64,000 bases of DNA, from the NCBI GenBank assembly GCA_016791365.1, contig JAEUMT010000027.1, positions 62,001 through 126,000 of the forward strand, in the 5' to 3' direction. Position 1 is the stretch's first letter, and the number at the start of each line of letters is the position of its first letter. Positions 15,973 to 23,783 of this stretch are shown in pieces. A model generated the notes under the pieces. That model searched no databases. It was given only the letters and a program-made list of their open reading frames with translations, and was not told the origin of the DNA. The stretch comes from Hyphomonadaceae bacterium (lineage in GTDB: Bacteria; Pseudomonadota; Alphaproteobacteria; Caulobacterales; Aquidulcibacteraceae). The position numbers were made by a program, and so were the translations under genes.

Positions 15973-16692
15973 ATGTCAGAAACTGGTTGGAACGAATCCG
16001 CGGCCGCTTGGATCGCGGACATGGGTGAGCACGGCGATTTCGGCCGCCGCTATGTACTCGATCCTATTATGCTGCCGCGCGCTTTGGCGGCGAACGCCAA
16101 GACGATGTTGGACGTCGGTTGCGGCGAAGGACGATTTTGCCGAATGCTGAAGACGCACGGCGTCGCGTGCACCGGCATTGATCCTACGCCGGCGCTGATT
16201 TCGCGCGCTCGCGAGCTCGACAACCAGTCCACCTATGTCGAAGCAAGCGGCGAGGCGCTGCCGTTCGACAACGAGAGCTTCGATCTCGTCGTCGCTTATC
16301 TCAGCCTCATCGACATGCCGGAGATCAGCGCGCCCATTGCGGAGATGGCGCGTGTTCTGGCGCCGGGCGGCACGTTGCTTGTCGCCAACCTCAACGGCTT
16401 TAATACGGCTGGCGCGGAGACCGGCTGGATACGAGGCTTCGGCGGGGCACTGAAGCACTATCCTGTCGACTACTATCTCGACGAGCGTGGCTTCTGGACT
16501 GAGTGGCGCGGCATCCGCATCGTGAACCACCATCGACCGTTAAACGCTTACATGCGCGAATTCTTGCGGCACAATTTGCGCCTGAGCTTGTTCGAAGAAC
16601 CCGCGCCGATACCTGGCGCGCCAGAGCCGAAGGCAGACCGCTATCGGCGCGCGCCGTGGTTCGTCATCATGGAGTGGAAAAAAGCGCGCTAG
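15973..16692 (+). CDS. SAM-dependent class I methyltransferase
   Basis: The protein has 239 residues with the Rossmann motif I LDVGCGEGRF, a methyltransferase type 11 core (GEALPFDNESFDLVVAYLSLIDM) and post-motif LAPGGTLLVANLNG. It begins three bases after paaE, so it is probably the last gene of the paa operon. It is convergent, with a 4-bp overlap, with the TetR gene. No methyl transfer step is known in the phenylacetate pathway. Its substrate is unknown, and co-transcription may be incidental. Confidence 0.8.
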   Translation: MSETGWNESAAAWIADMGEHGDFGRRYVLDPIMLPRALAANAKTMLDVGCGEGRFCRMLKTHGVACTGIDPTPALISRARELDNQSTYVEASGEALPFDNESFDLVVAYLSLIDMPEISAPIAEMARVLAPGGTLLVANLNGFNTAGAETGWIRGFGGALKHYPVDYYLDERGFWTEWRGIRIVNHHRPLNAYMREFLRHNLRLSLFEEPAPIPGAPEPKADRYRRAPWFVIMEWKKAR

Positions 16693-17288
16693 CGCGTCGC
16701 GCGCTCCAAGCCGCCGAGCGTAAGGTCGACGGCCATGTCGGCAATGGCTTCGGCGCTGACGGCGCCTCTAGGATCGAACCAAGTGTGCGTCCAGTTGATC
16801 ATGCCAAAGAACAGCATCGCCGCCGCCAAACTGCGCTGAACATCGTCTTTCAACGCAGGCTCGATCTCAGACAGCAAGGTGCGGACGTTGGCGATAAGTC
16901 CACGCTGCACAGTGACGATCTCAGCGCGCTTGGCCTTCGGCAACTCATCGAGATCGTTAAGCAGCACTTTATGCCGATCGGCGGCGCCGACGTACAGCGC
17001 CATGAAAAGCTGCGCTAGGTCGCGCAATTTTTGTTCAGGCTTCGCCCCGCCAGCCATCGCGTCCTGCGCTGCATCTTCGAGCGCGCGCACGTGACTGATC
17101 ATCACGTCGTAGAGAATATCCTCTTTGGCCTCGTAGTAGTGATAGACCAGCGACTTTGAAGTCTTGCAACGCTGGGCGATGTCGGCAACGGACGCGCCGT
17201 TGAAACCGCGCGATGCGAAAAGCGCGGCAGCAGCCTGCACGATCGCATCCTTCCGCTCATCGTAATCCGCCGCTTGCGTGCGCGCCAT
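16689..17288 (-). CDS. TetR-family regulator, PaaR-like
   Basis: The protein has 199 residues. The N-terminal TetR helix-turn-helix is clear (GFNGASVADIAQRCKTSKSLVYHYYEAKEDIL). The C-terminal ligand domain is of the TetR_C type. Its position at the end of the paa block and the palindromic operator at the paaA promoter suggest that it is the PaaR-type repressor, which in other bacteria releases DNA on binding phenylacetyl-CoA. No copy of the operator is seen in its own upstream 64 bp, so it may not be autoregulated. Its stop codon overlaps that of the convergent methyltransferase gene. Confidence 0.85.
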   Translation of the reverse strand: MARTQAADYDERKDAIVQAAAALFASRGFNGASVADIAQRCKTSKSLVYHYYEAKEDILYDVMISHVRALEDAAQDAMAGGAKPEQKLRDLAQLFMALYVGAADRHKVLLNDLDELPKAKRAEIVTVQRGLIANVRTLLSEIEPALKDDVQRSLAAAMLFFGMINWTHTWFDPRGAVSAEAIADMAVDLTLGGLERATR

Positions 17289-17352
17289 GCATCCCTCGCC
17301 CCGAGAATACAGGGCAAGAGCTGGGCTGCGCTAGCTGAATCACCGTTAGGCC

Positions 17353-20157
17353 TTACGACGCAGGAACGACCTCAACGTCGAGGCCAAGTCCCTGCAATTG
17401 CGGACGCACTACTGAGGCGTCTCCGACAATCACCCAAACGAACCGCGATGGATCGATTACTGCCCGCGCGGCTGCGTCCATATTGGCGGCACTCATGGCG
17501 CGATAGCGCGTGGCGACGCTTTCCCAGTAATTGTCGGGGCGGCGGTAGAGCTGGTTTGAGCGCAGCGCGCCAAGCACCGCGCCGGCGGTCTCAAACGATC
17601 CCGGCAACTGGCGGATATTGCCGTTTATGGTTCGCGTGTGCTCGCCGCCGGAAACACCGTTGGTGGTGTTAAAGGCATTGATCTGCTCAAGCAGAACGCG
17701 GATCGAGTCGCCGGTGCGATCCGCCTGAACCGGCGCGTTGATGATGTACGGCACCTGGTTTTCGCGCAGGTTGACGACGCCATTCAGACCATAGGACCAG
17801 CCGCGGCGTTCGCGGATTTCCGTATTGATGCGGGAAAGGAAGTTGTTGCCAAGCACTTCATTGGCGGCGACCAGCGCCAGAGTGTCGTCCGCGCCCCGCA
17901 CAGGCAGAACAGCGCCGGCATAGATCACCGATTGCGGCGATTGCGGACGATCAACCAACACAATGCGTGAGCGTGGCGCCGGAATTGAAACCTCGAAGTC
18001 CTTGTGACCCACCGGAACGGCGGCGCCGCGCCAATTGCCGAACCGAGCGTTAAGCGCACGCGTGATCTCACCAAGTGGACGATCCGATACGACGAAGACG
18101 CGCGCCGTTTCCGGTCGAATCCAGCTTTGATGGAAAGCGACAAGATTGTCCCGCGTCAGCGGCGTGACGGAAGACTCGTTGCCGAGACCGGAGGTCGGGC
18201 GACCGTACGGGTGGTTCCCGCCAAAAACGAGCGCCGGAAAGACGCGCTGCGCAAGGCCGTTGGGCTGAGTCCCTTCCGCGGCGATGGCGGCCAATTGCTG
18301 ATCACGGAGGCGCGCCACTTCACTCGCTTCGAAATCGGGACGCAACACGACGTCGGCGAAGAGGTCGAGCGAAAGCCCAAGGTTCGCGCTCATCGTGGTG
18401 AGCGTTAGCGACGAGCGATCGAGCGTGCCGTTCGCGCCGATGGTCGCACCAAGGCGCTCTTGCTGTTCCGCAATCTGCATGGCGTCGCGGCCGCCTGCTC
18501 CGGAGGTGAGAGCCGACAGCATGAGACGTTGCGTGCCGTAGCCGCCCTGGGGATCGGCCGAAACGCCGGCGTCGAAGTCAAACGCGACGTAGGTGATCGG
18601 GACAGCCGCTCGTTGCGCGTACACAACTTCAACGCCATTGCGTAGTCGCGTGCGTTGCACGTCCGGAAAATCGAGATCGGCGATTGTGCCGATCTCAGGC
18701 ATGGGGTCGCGCGGCTCAGCGGTCGGCGGACGGTTGTCCGGTGGCGGACGGTTTGCGCTCGCTTCCTGGTAAGGCTCACGCGTGCCAGGATCGACACGCA
18801 GCGCATATGTCGGCCGCGTCAACCAGCGACCCATGACATCCCGCACAGCGGCCGGCGTGACCTCGCCGTACGCACGCAGATTGCGTTCGTAAAAGTTGGG
18901 ATCGCCCGCGAGCACCGCGCTGTTGGCCAGCGCAACGGTCTTGCCACCGAACCCGCCCACCTGCTCAATCGCCAACACGCTGCCAAACACTTGTTGCGTC
19001 GCGACGCGTTGGATTTCATCTTCGGTCGGGCCCGTGGCGACATACTCGCCGATGATTTGATCAAGACGCGCCGAGACCGTGGCGGGATCGACACCGGGTT
19101 TCACATCAACGGTGACGAAGAAAAGACTGACACGTTGGAACGGCAGAACGCTGGAGCTCACGAATACGGCGCTCTGCTCATCGCGAACCAAGATGCGATC
19201 CAGGCGGGAGCTGTTGAGGCCGCCAAGCACTTGCGCGGCGACGTCGAGCTCAAGCGTATCGTCATCGGCCAGGCCGGGAACCACCCACGTGCGATAAAGG
19301 CGCGTGTTGGAAACGCGATCGTGCATCGTATCGTCGATACGTGACGACAGCGTCGGCACGCTGGCGACGGCGGGCGTGTTCGCCGGCCCGCGTGGAATTT
19401 GCCCAAAGTAGCGTTGCATGAGCGGACGCGCTTGTGCGGCGTTGATGTCTCCCGCGAGCACAATCACAGCATTGTTCGGCGCGTAATTGTCCCGAAACCA
19501 CTGGCGCACTTCTTCGAGAGATGCGTCATCAAGATCGGCCATCGAACCGATGGTGGAATGGCGATACGGGTGGCCTTCCGGGAAAAGCCGCTCAAGGATG
19601 CGATAGAACGTCATGCCATACGGCTGATTGTCGCCTTGGCGCTTCTCGTTCTGAACGATGCCGCGTTGCGCATCGAGACGTTCTTGGGTGAGCGCGCCGA
19701 GCAAATAGCCCATTCGCTCACTCTCGATATAAAGGCCGCGTTCAAGCGCGGGTGTGGGAACGGTCTGAAAATAGTTGGTGCGATCGAACCAGGTGGTGCC
19801 GTTCCAATTGGTGGCGCCCATTTCCCGGAGCGGCTCGATCAGATTTGGAATGTGCTCGGTGCCATTGAACAGCATGATGTGTTCGAACAGGTGCGCGAAC
19901 CCGGCTTGCCCCTCGGGTTCATCCTTAGAACCGACATTGTACCAGGCGGCGATTGCGACAATCGGCGCTTTGCGATCTTCATGAACCAGGACTGTAAGAC
20001 CATTATCAAGCGTGAAGCTCTCGTATGGGATCTCGACGCCATCAAGAAGCTCCGCGACCGTAGCCGGCCTTTCGGTGCTGGCTGTCGGCGCGCTTGAAGT
20101 GGCGCAACCGCTCAACACCGCCGCAAACACCAACGCACCCGTAAGCGCACGTTTCAT
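17353..20157 (-). CDS. M16-family zinc metalloprotease, lipoprotein
   Basis: This 934-residue protein has a lipoprotein signal (LSGC, Cys 18), so it is probably anchored in the envelope. The N-terminal M16 half has the inverted zinc motif HLFEH (89-93) with a distal Glu in QNEKRQ (about 171). The second half (from about residue 495) is a M16-like repeat without the motif, as is normal for fused two-domain members. Such proteins cut peptides in the periplasm. It lies 98 bp downstream of the efflux outer-membrane gene on the same strand. A functional tie to the efflux system is not evident. Confidence 0.9.
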   Translation of the reverse strand: MKRALTGALVFAAVLSGCATSSAPTASTERPATVAELLDGVEIPYESFTLDNGLTVLVHEDRKAPIVAIAAWYNVGSKDEPEGQAGFAHLFEHIMLFNGTEHIPNLIEPLREMGATNWNGTTWFDRTNYFQTVPTPALERGLYIESERMGYLLGALTQERLDAQRGIVQNEKRQGDNQPYGMTFYRILERLFPEGHPYRHSTIGSMADLDDASLEEVRQWFRDNYAPNNAVIVLAGDINAAQARPLMQRYFGQIPRGPANTPAVASVPTLSSRIDDTMHDRVSNTRLYRTWVVPGLADDDTLELDVAAQVLGGLNSSRLDRILVRDEQSAVFVSSSVLPFQRVSLFFVTVDVKPGVDPATVSARLDQIIGEYVATGPTEDEIQRVATQQVFGSVLAIEQVGGFGGKTVALANSAVLAGDPNFYERNLRAYGEVTPAAVRDVMGRWLTRPTYALRVDPGTREPYQEASANRPPPDNRPPTAEPRDPMPEIGTIADLDFPDVQRTRLRNGVEVVYAQRAAVPITYVAFDFDAGVSADPQGGYGTQRLMLSALTSGAGGRDAMQIAEQQERLGATIGANGTLDRSSLTLTTMSANLGLSLDLFADVVLRPDFEASEVARLRDQQLAAIAAEGTQPNGLAQRVFPALVFGGNHPYGRPTSGLGNESSVTPLTRDNLVAFHQSWIRPETARVFVVSDRPLGEITRALNARFGNWRGAAVPVGHKDFEVSIPAPRSRIVLVDRPQSPQSVIYAGAVLPVRGADDTLALVAANEVLGNNFLSRINTEIRERRGWSYGLNGVVNLRENQVPYIINAPVQADRTGDSIRVLLEQINAFNTTNGVSGGEHTRTINGNIRQLPGSFETAGAVLGALRSNQLYRRPDNYWESVATRYRAMSAANMDAAARAVIDPSRFVWVIVGDASVVRPQLQGLGLDVEVVPAS

Positions 20158-20255
20158 CGCCTAGCTCCCCGAACCTACCGGTCCAGGCAGCGCACGCGCG
20201 CGCCCATGTCCAGCCTTTTCGCGGCGCGCTGCGACGAATGACGGGGATTGATCGG

Positions 20256-21689
20256 CTAGCGGCGGACGACTTCAGGCGGGACCGCCGGGCCGCCGCCGAA
20301 AGCGCGGTACGTTGCGATCGCGGCGCTGGCCGATTGTTGTTCGGCGGTGATGCGTGTGAGGTTGGCGTCGATCAGTTGCTGCTCGGAGCGCAGGCGATCA
20401 GCCAAGCTTTGAATCCCGGCCTCATAGGCGGCGCGCGAACCGCGCGCTGTCGTACTCGCCGCATCTTCAGCAGCGCGCGCTGACGTGAGACGGAGCCGCC
20501 CTTGCTCGAGCGCGACAAGCGCATTGGACGCTTCGGCGATCGCTTGCGTCACGGTCTGACGATACTGAATCAGTGATTGATCGAATTGCGCATCGCGCTG
20601 ACGCGAAACTGCGAAACGCCTGCCCCAGTCAAATAGCGGAATCGAAATCACCGGCGCCCCCGAGGCAAGCGTGACGCCGGCGCCGGAGGGATTGCCGATC
20701 AATGCGTCCGTGACGTTGATCGAGCCGGTCAAATTGAGGCGCGGCAACAGATCAGCTCTTGCCGCGCCAAGTTGCGCGGCGGCGATCAGTGTTTGCGCTT
20801 CGGCGCGCGCGACATCAGGACGAAGGCGCAACAAATCGGCAGGCGCGGCAGGCGCGGAAGTAAGCTCCAAATGCGGAACAGGCGCATTCTGTGACGCGAT
20901 GACGCTTTGAGTCGCCGCATCCTCGGCGCCTGGCGCGCGGCCGCGCAACACGGCCAATACGTTCTCGGCGCGACGCTCCTCGATAACCAGTCCCGGCAAG
21001 CGCGCGCGCGTGCTTTCAGCTAAACGTCGCGCATCGGCAGCGTCGGCTTCAGAGGCGAAGCCCGCACCGGCGCTTGTCGCGAGGATGCGTGCAAGCTCAT
21101 CAGCGCTGGCGACCGACTGCAATAGCGCCGCGCGGCTGGCTTGTGCGGCCCGTAAGTCCACATAGGCCTGAGCGACGTCGGCCGCGAGCGCGACGCGCGC
21201 GCCGCGCAAGTCGGCCAGGGCGCCTTGCGTGTTGGCGCGCGAGCCGGCGGCTGTTGCGCCCAATGCAAACAACGGCAGCTCCCAGGACACCTGCGCGCCG
21301 TATGATCCACTCATGGATTCGCGATCGACGCCCGTCGGCACGGGACCTTCGACAAAGCGCTGATACTGACCTGTGCCCGTCGCCGTGAGCTGCGGCAGGA
21401 ACGAAGTGATCGTCGAATAGCTGAGCGCGCGCGCCTCACGCACGCGCGACACGGCAAGCTGCACACTCGGCCCTTCCGAAAGCGCCTCGACGACCAATTG
21501 GTTCAGCGCCGGATCGTTGAAACCCTGCCACCAATCAGTCACCGGCAGCTCCGCGCCCTGAGGCGCATCCCGCCAGGTTGAGGGCAGAGGCGGGGCTTCA
21601 GCGCGCTCGCCCGGCATGGTCACGCACCCGCCCGCAGCCAGCACGCCGGACAGCGCGACGGCTCGAAGGAGGTTTCCGACTGCTGCCAT
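20256..21689 (-). CDS. RND efflux outer-membrane factor, NodT/OprM-type lipoprotein
   Basis: The 477-residue protein has a lipobox (AAGGC, Cys 22) and two OEP repeats of the TolC/OprM family, with typical WWQGFNDPALNQLVVEAL at the start and LRPDVARAEAQTLIAAAQLGAARADLLPRLNLTG between the repeats. NodT-type factors form the outer-membrane exit duct. It is divergent from the tetR-adaptor-permease operon. The intervening gap contains a clear TetR-type palindrome, so all four genes are probably controlled together. Confidence 0.9.
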   Translation of the reverse strand: MAAVGNLLRAVALSGVLAAGGCVTMPGERAEAPPLPSTWRDAPQGAELPVTDWWQGFNDPALNQLVVEALSEGPSVQLAVSRVREARALSYSTITSFLPQLTATGTGQYQRFVEGPVPTGVDRESMSGSYGAQVSWELPLFALGATAAGSRANTQGALADLRGARVALAADVAQAYVDLRAAQASRAALLQSVASADELARILATSAGAGFASEADAADARRLAESTRARLPGLVIEERRAENVLAVLRGRAPGAEDAATQSVIASQNAPVPHLELTSAPAAPADLLRLRPDVARAEAQTLIAAAQLGAARADLLPRLNLTGSINVTDALIGNPSGAGVTLASGAPVISIPLFDWGRRFAVSRQRDAQFDQSLIQYRQTVTQAIAEASNALVALEQGRLRLTSARAAEDAASTTARGSRAAYEAGIQSLADRLRSEQQLIDANLTRITAEQQSASAAIATYRAFGGGPAVPPEVVRR

Positions 21690-21801
21690 TCCGAGTGCTC
21701 CTTCAAATACTTAGCAAGCTGACAACCATAAGCGGGCGATACTCCGCTTGGGCTGGGATTTGGGTTTTCAGCTTGACGCCGTCCAGGCTTAACATTTAAA
21801 G

Positions 21802-21815
21802 AACGAACATTCGTT
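21802..21815. promoter_or_regulatory. TetR-family operator for the efflux locus
   Basis: AACGAACATTCGTT is a palindrome (AACGAA-CA-TTCGTT) in the gap between the divergent outer-membrane factor and tetR genes. Position and size fit autorepression by the adjacent TetR protein. Confidence 0.6.
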
Positions 21816-21867
21816 TTATATGCGTCGCAGCATGCGGCGCAAGCCGTTTCCATTTTGGAGACCCATT

Positions 21868-22467
21868 TTGGCCCGTCTAGCCGACCCCGAACTGGCCGAG
21901 CGTCGGCGGCGCCAGATCATGGACGCGGCCATCGCCTGCTTCCGCCGCCGCGGCTTTCACCAGGCGACCATGGCGGAGATCTGCGCCGAGGCAGGGATCA
22001 GCGCCGGCGCGCTCTACCGCTACTTCTCGAGCAAGACCGACATCATTGGCGCCATCGCCGAGGACAAGCGCGGCGAAAGCGACGAAGCGTTTATGAGGGC
22101 CGCCGAGCAGCACGGTTTTGTGCCCGCGGTTTGCCTCGCGGCGCGCGCCTTCTTTGAAAAATTCGCCGATGGCGACGGCGCGCTTATCGCGGAGATCATG
22201 GCCGAGGCCATTCGTGACGATACTGTGTCAACGCCATTGCGTGCGAGTGACGCCTCAAGTGTCGAAATCTTCACGCGCGCAATCATCGCCGCGCAAAAGC
22301 GCGGTGAGGTGGACGCCACACTTGATCCGAAAATCGCAACGAACACCTTGTTTGCGACCTTGGAAGGCATAGGTCTCAGGCGCGCGTTTTGCCGCGAGAT
22401 AGATGCCGACGCAGCCCTTCTTCAATTCCGCGCGCTCGTCGAGCGCTATCTTGAGCCACGCAAATGA
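21868..22467 (+). CDS. TetR/AcrR-family efflux regulator
   Basis: The protein has about 199 residues with a TetR helix-turn-helix (GFHQATMAEICAEAGISAGALYRYFSSKTDI). TTG 21868 is chosen because GGAG (21857-21860) lies seven bases upstream and the N-terminus then has the usual length. The in-frame ATG at 21820 would sit next to the operator and lacks a ribosome site. Its stop overlaps the adaptor gene start (ATGA). It probably represses its own operon and the divergent outer-membrane factor, responding to an unknown drug-like ligand. Confidence 0.82.
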   Translation: MARLADPELAERRRRQIMDAAIACFRRRGFHQATMAEICAEAGISAGALYRYFSSKTDIIGAIAEDKRGESDEAFMRAAEQHGFVPAVCLAARAFFEKFADGDGALIAEIMAEAIRDDTVSTPLRASDASSVEIFTRAIIAAQKRGEVDATLDPKIATNTLFATLEGIGLRRAFCREIDADAALLQFRALVERYLEPRK

Positions 22468-23777
22468 ATAAGCCCGAAAGCCCGGAACCGTTCAACGAAG
22501 CGCCTGGCTTCTTCAAACGGGCGAAGGACGCAAGCGGCAAAGCTCTGCGGAGCGCGCGCGATGCGGGCAAGCGCGCCTGGGAACGCGCGACCGATGCGCC
22601 GGACGAAAACAAGCGGCGCCAGAAGATTCTGTGGCTGACCGGCGGCGCAATCGCCGCGCTCATCGCCATCCTCTTCACCATCAGCCGCATCGGCGGCGAC
22701 AACAACATCGTCGCGCCCGAAGTGCCTCCGGGGCAAGCGGTGAGCGTCATCGAGGTAACCGCGCGCACGTTCGAAACAGACGTTTCGTTGAATGGTGAAG
22801 CCCGCCCAGTTCGCGATATTCAAGTGGCAGCGCCGGCGACGGGCGTGCGAATTCTGCAAATTCTCGTCGATGAAGGCGACACCGTACGCCAGGGCCAAGC
22901 GATGGCGCGTCTCGACACCGCTCTAGCCAGCGCACAAACCAGCGCCGCGCAAGCCAGCGTCGCTGAAGCACAATCGGCTGCTGTTCGAGCACGCGGCGAA
23001 TACGACCGCGCGGAATCCATTCGTGATTCCGGCGCACTGTCGACGGAAGCGATTGAACAACGCCGCGCGGCAGCCGTTGCAGCGGATGCGCGCCTTGCCG
23101 CGGCGCGCGCGCAACTTGCTGAAGTCAACGCGCGCCTTGGCGGCGGTTACGTACGCGCCCCGGCATCGGGATTGGTGATTGACCGCACGGCTGAACTCGG
23201 CCGCTCGGTGGATGGGCAAGTGCTCTTCCGCATCGCGGCGGACAACCGGCTGGAAGTCGCGGCGCAAGTCGCGGAATCCGATGCGCTCGCGCTTTCCGAG
23301 GGCCAACGCGCGACATTCTCACTTGTCGACGGCTCAACCGTCGAAGGCCGCCTGCGCCGTCTGCCCGCATCCATCGATAGCCGCACACGCACCGGCGAGG
23401 CGCTCTTCACACTGCCGTCGGGCACACGCGTGCGCGCCGGCATGTACCTGCGCGGCCATGCCAACCTGCCGTCGCGCGAAGTCTTAGCCGTGCCCCAAAC
23501 CTCGGTGCTGTATGACAATGGCCAAGCTTACGTGCTTGTTCTTGACGATACGCTGCACGTTCATCGTATCGACGTACAGCTTGGCGGCCGCGACGGCGAC
23601 TGGATCGAAGTGATCCAAGGTCTCACCGGCGGCCAACGCATCGTCGGCTCTGGCGCCGCCTTCCTGCAGGACGGCGAGCAAGTGCGCATTCTCGAAACTC
23701 CGGCGCCAACCGCCGAACAACCAGCGGCGAACGACGCCGCGCCGGCCAATTCGGAAATCCGCGGACGGGAGCACTGA
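22464..23777 (+). CDS. RND efflux periplasmic adaptor (membrane fusion protein)
   Basis: The protein has 437 residues. An unusually long charged cytoplasmic N-terminus (about 55 residues) precedes one membrane helix (about 57-77). Then come the biotinyl-lipoyl-like halves (PATGVRILQILVDEGDTVRQGQAMARLD), a helical hairpin (QASVAEAQSAAVRARGEYDRAE), and beta-barrel and membrane-proximal domains. It links the inner-membrane pump to the outer-membrane duct. The start overlaps the tetR stop, and the permease follows after 6 bp. The signal-anchor instead of a lipoprotein signal is notable but not rare. Confidence 0.9.
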   Translation: MNKPESPEPFNEAPGFFKRAKDASGKALRSARDAGKRAWERATDAPDENKRRQKILWLTGGAIAALIAILFTISRIGGDNNIVAPEVPPGQAVSVIEVTARTFETDVSLNGEARPVRDIQVAAPATGVRILQILVDEGDTVRQGQAMARLDTALASAQTSAAQASVAEAQSAAVRARGEYDRAESIRDSGALSTEAIEQRRAAAVAADARLAAARAQLAEVNARLGGGYVRAPASGLVIDRTAELGRSVDGQVLFRIAADNRLEVAAQVAESDALALSEGQRATFSLVDGSTVEGRLRRLPASIDSRTRTGEALFTLPSGTRVRAGMYLRGHANLPSREVLAVPQTSVLYDNGQAYVLVLDDTLHVHRIDVQLGGRDGDWIEVIQGLTGGQRIVGSGAAFLQDGEQVRILETPAPTAEQPAANDAAPANSEIRGREH

Positions 23778-23783
23778 TCGCTC

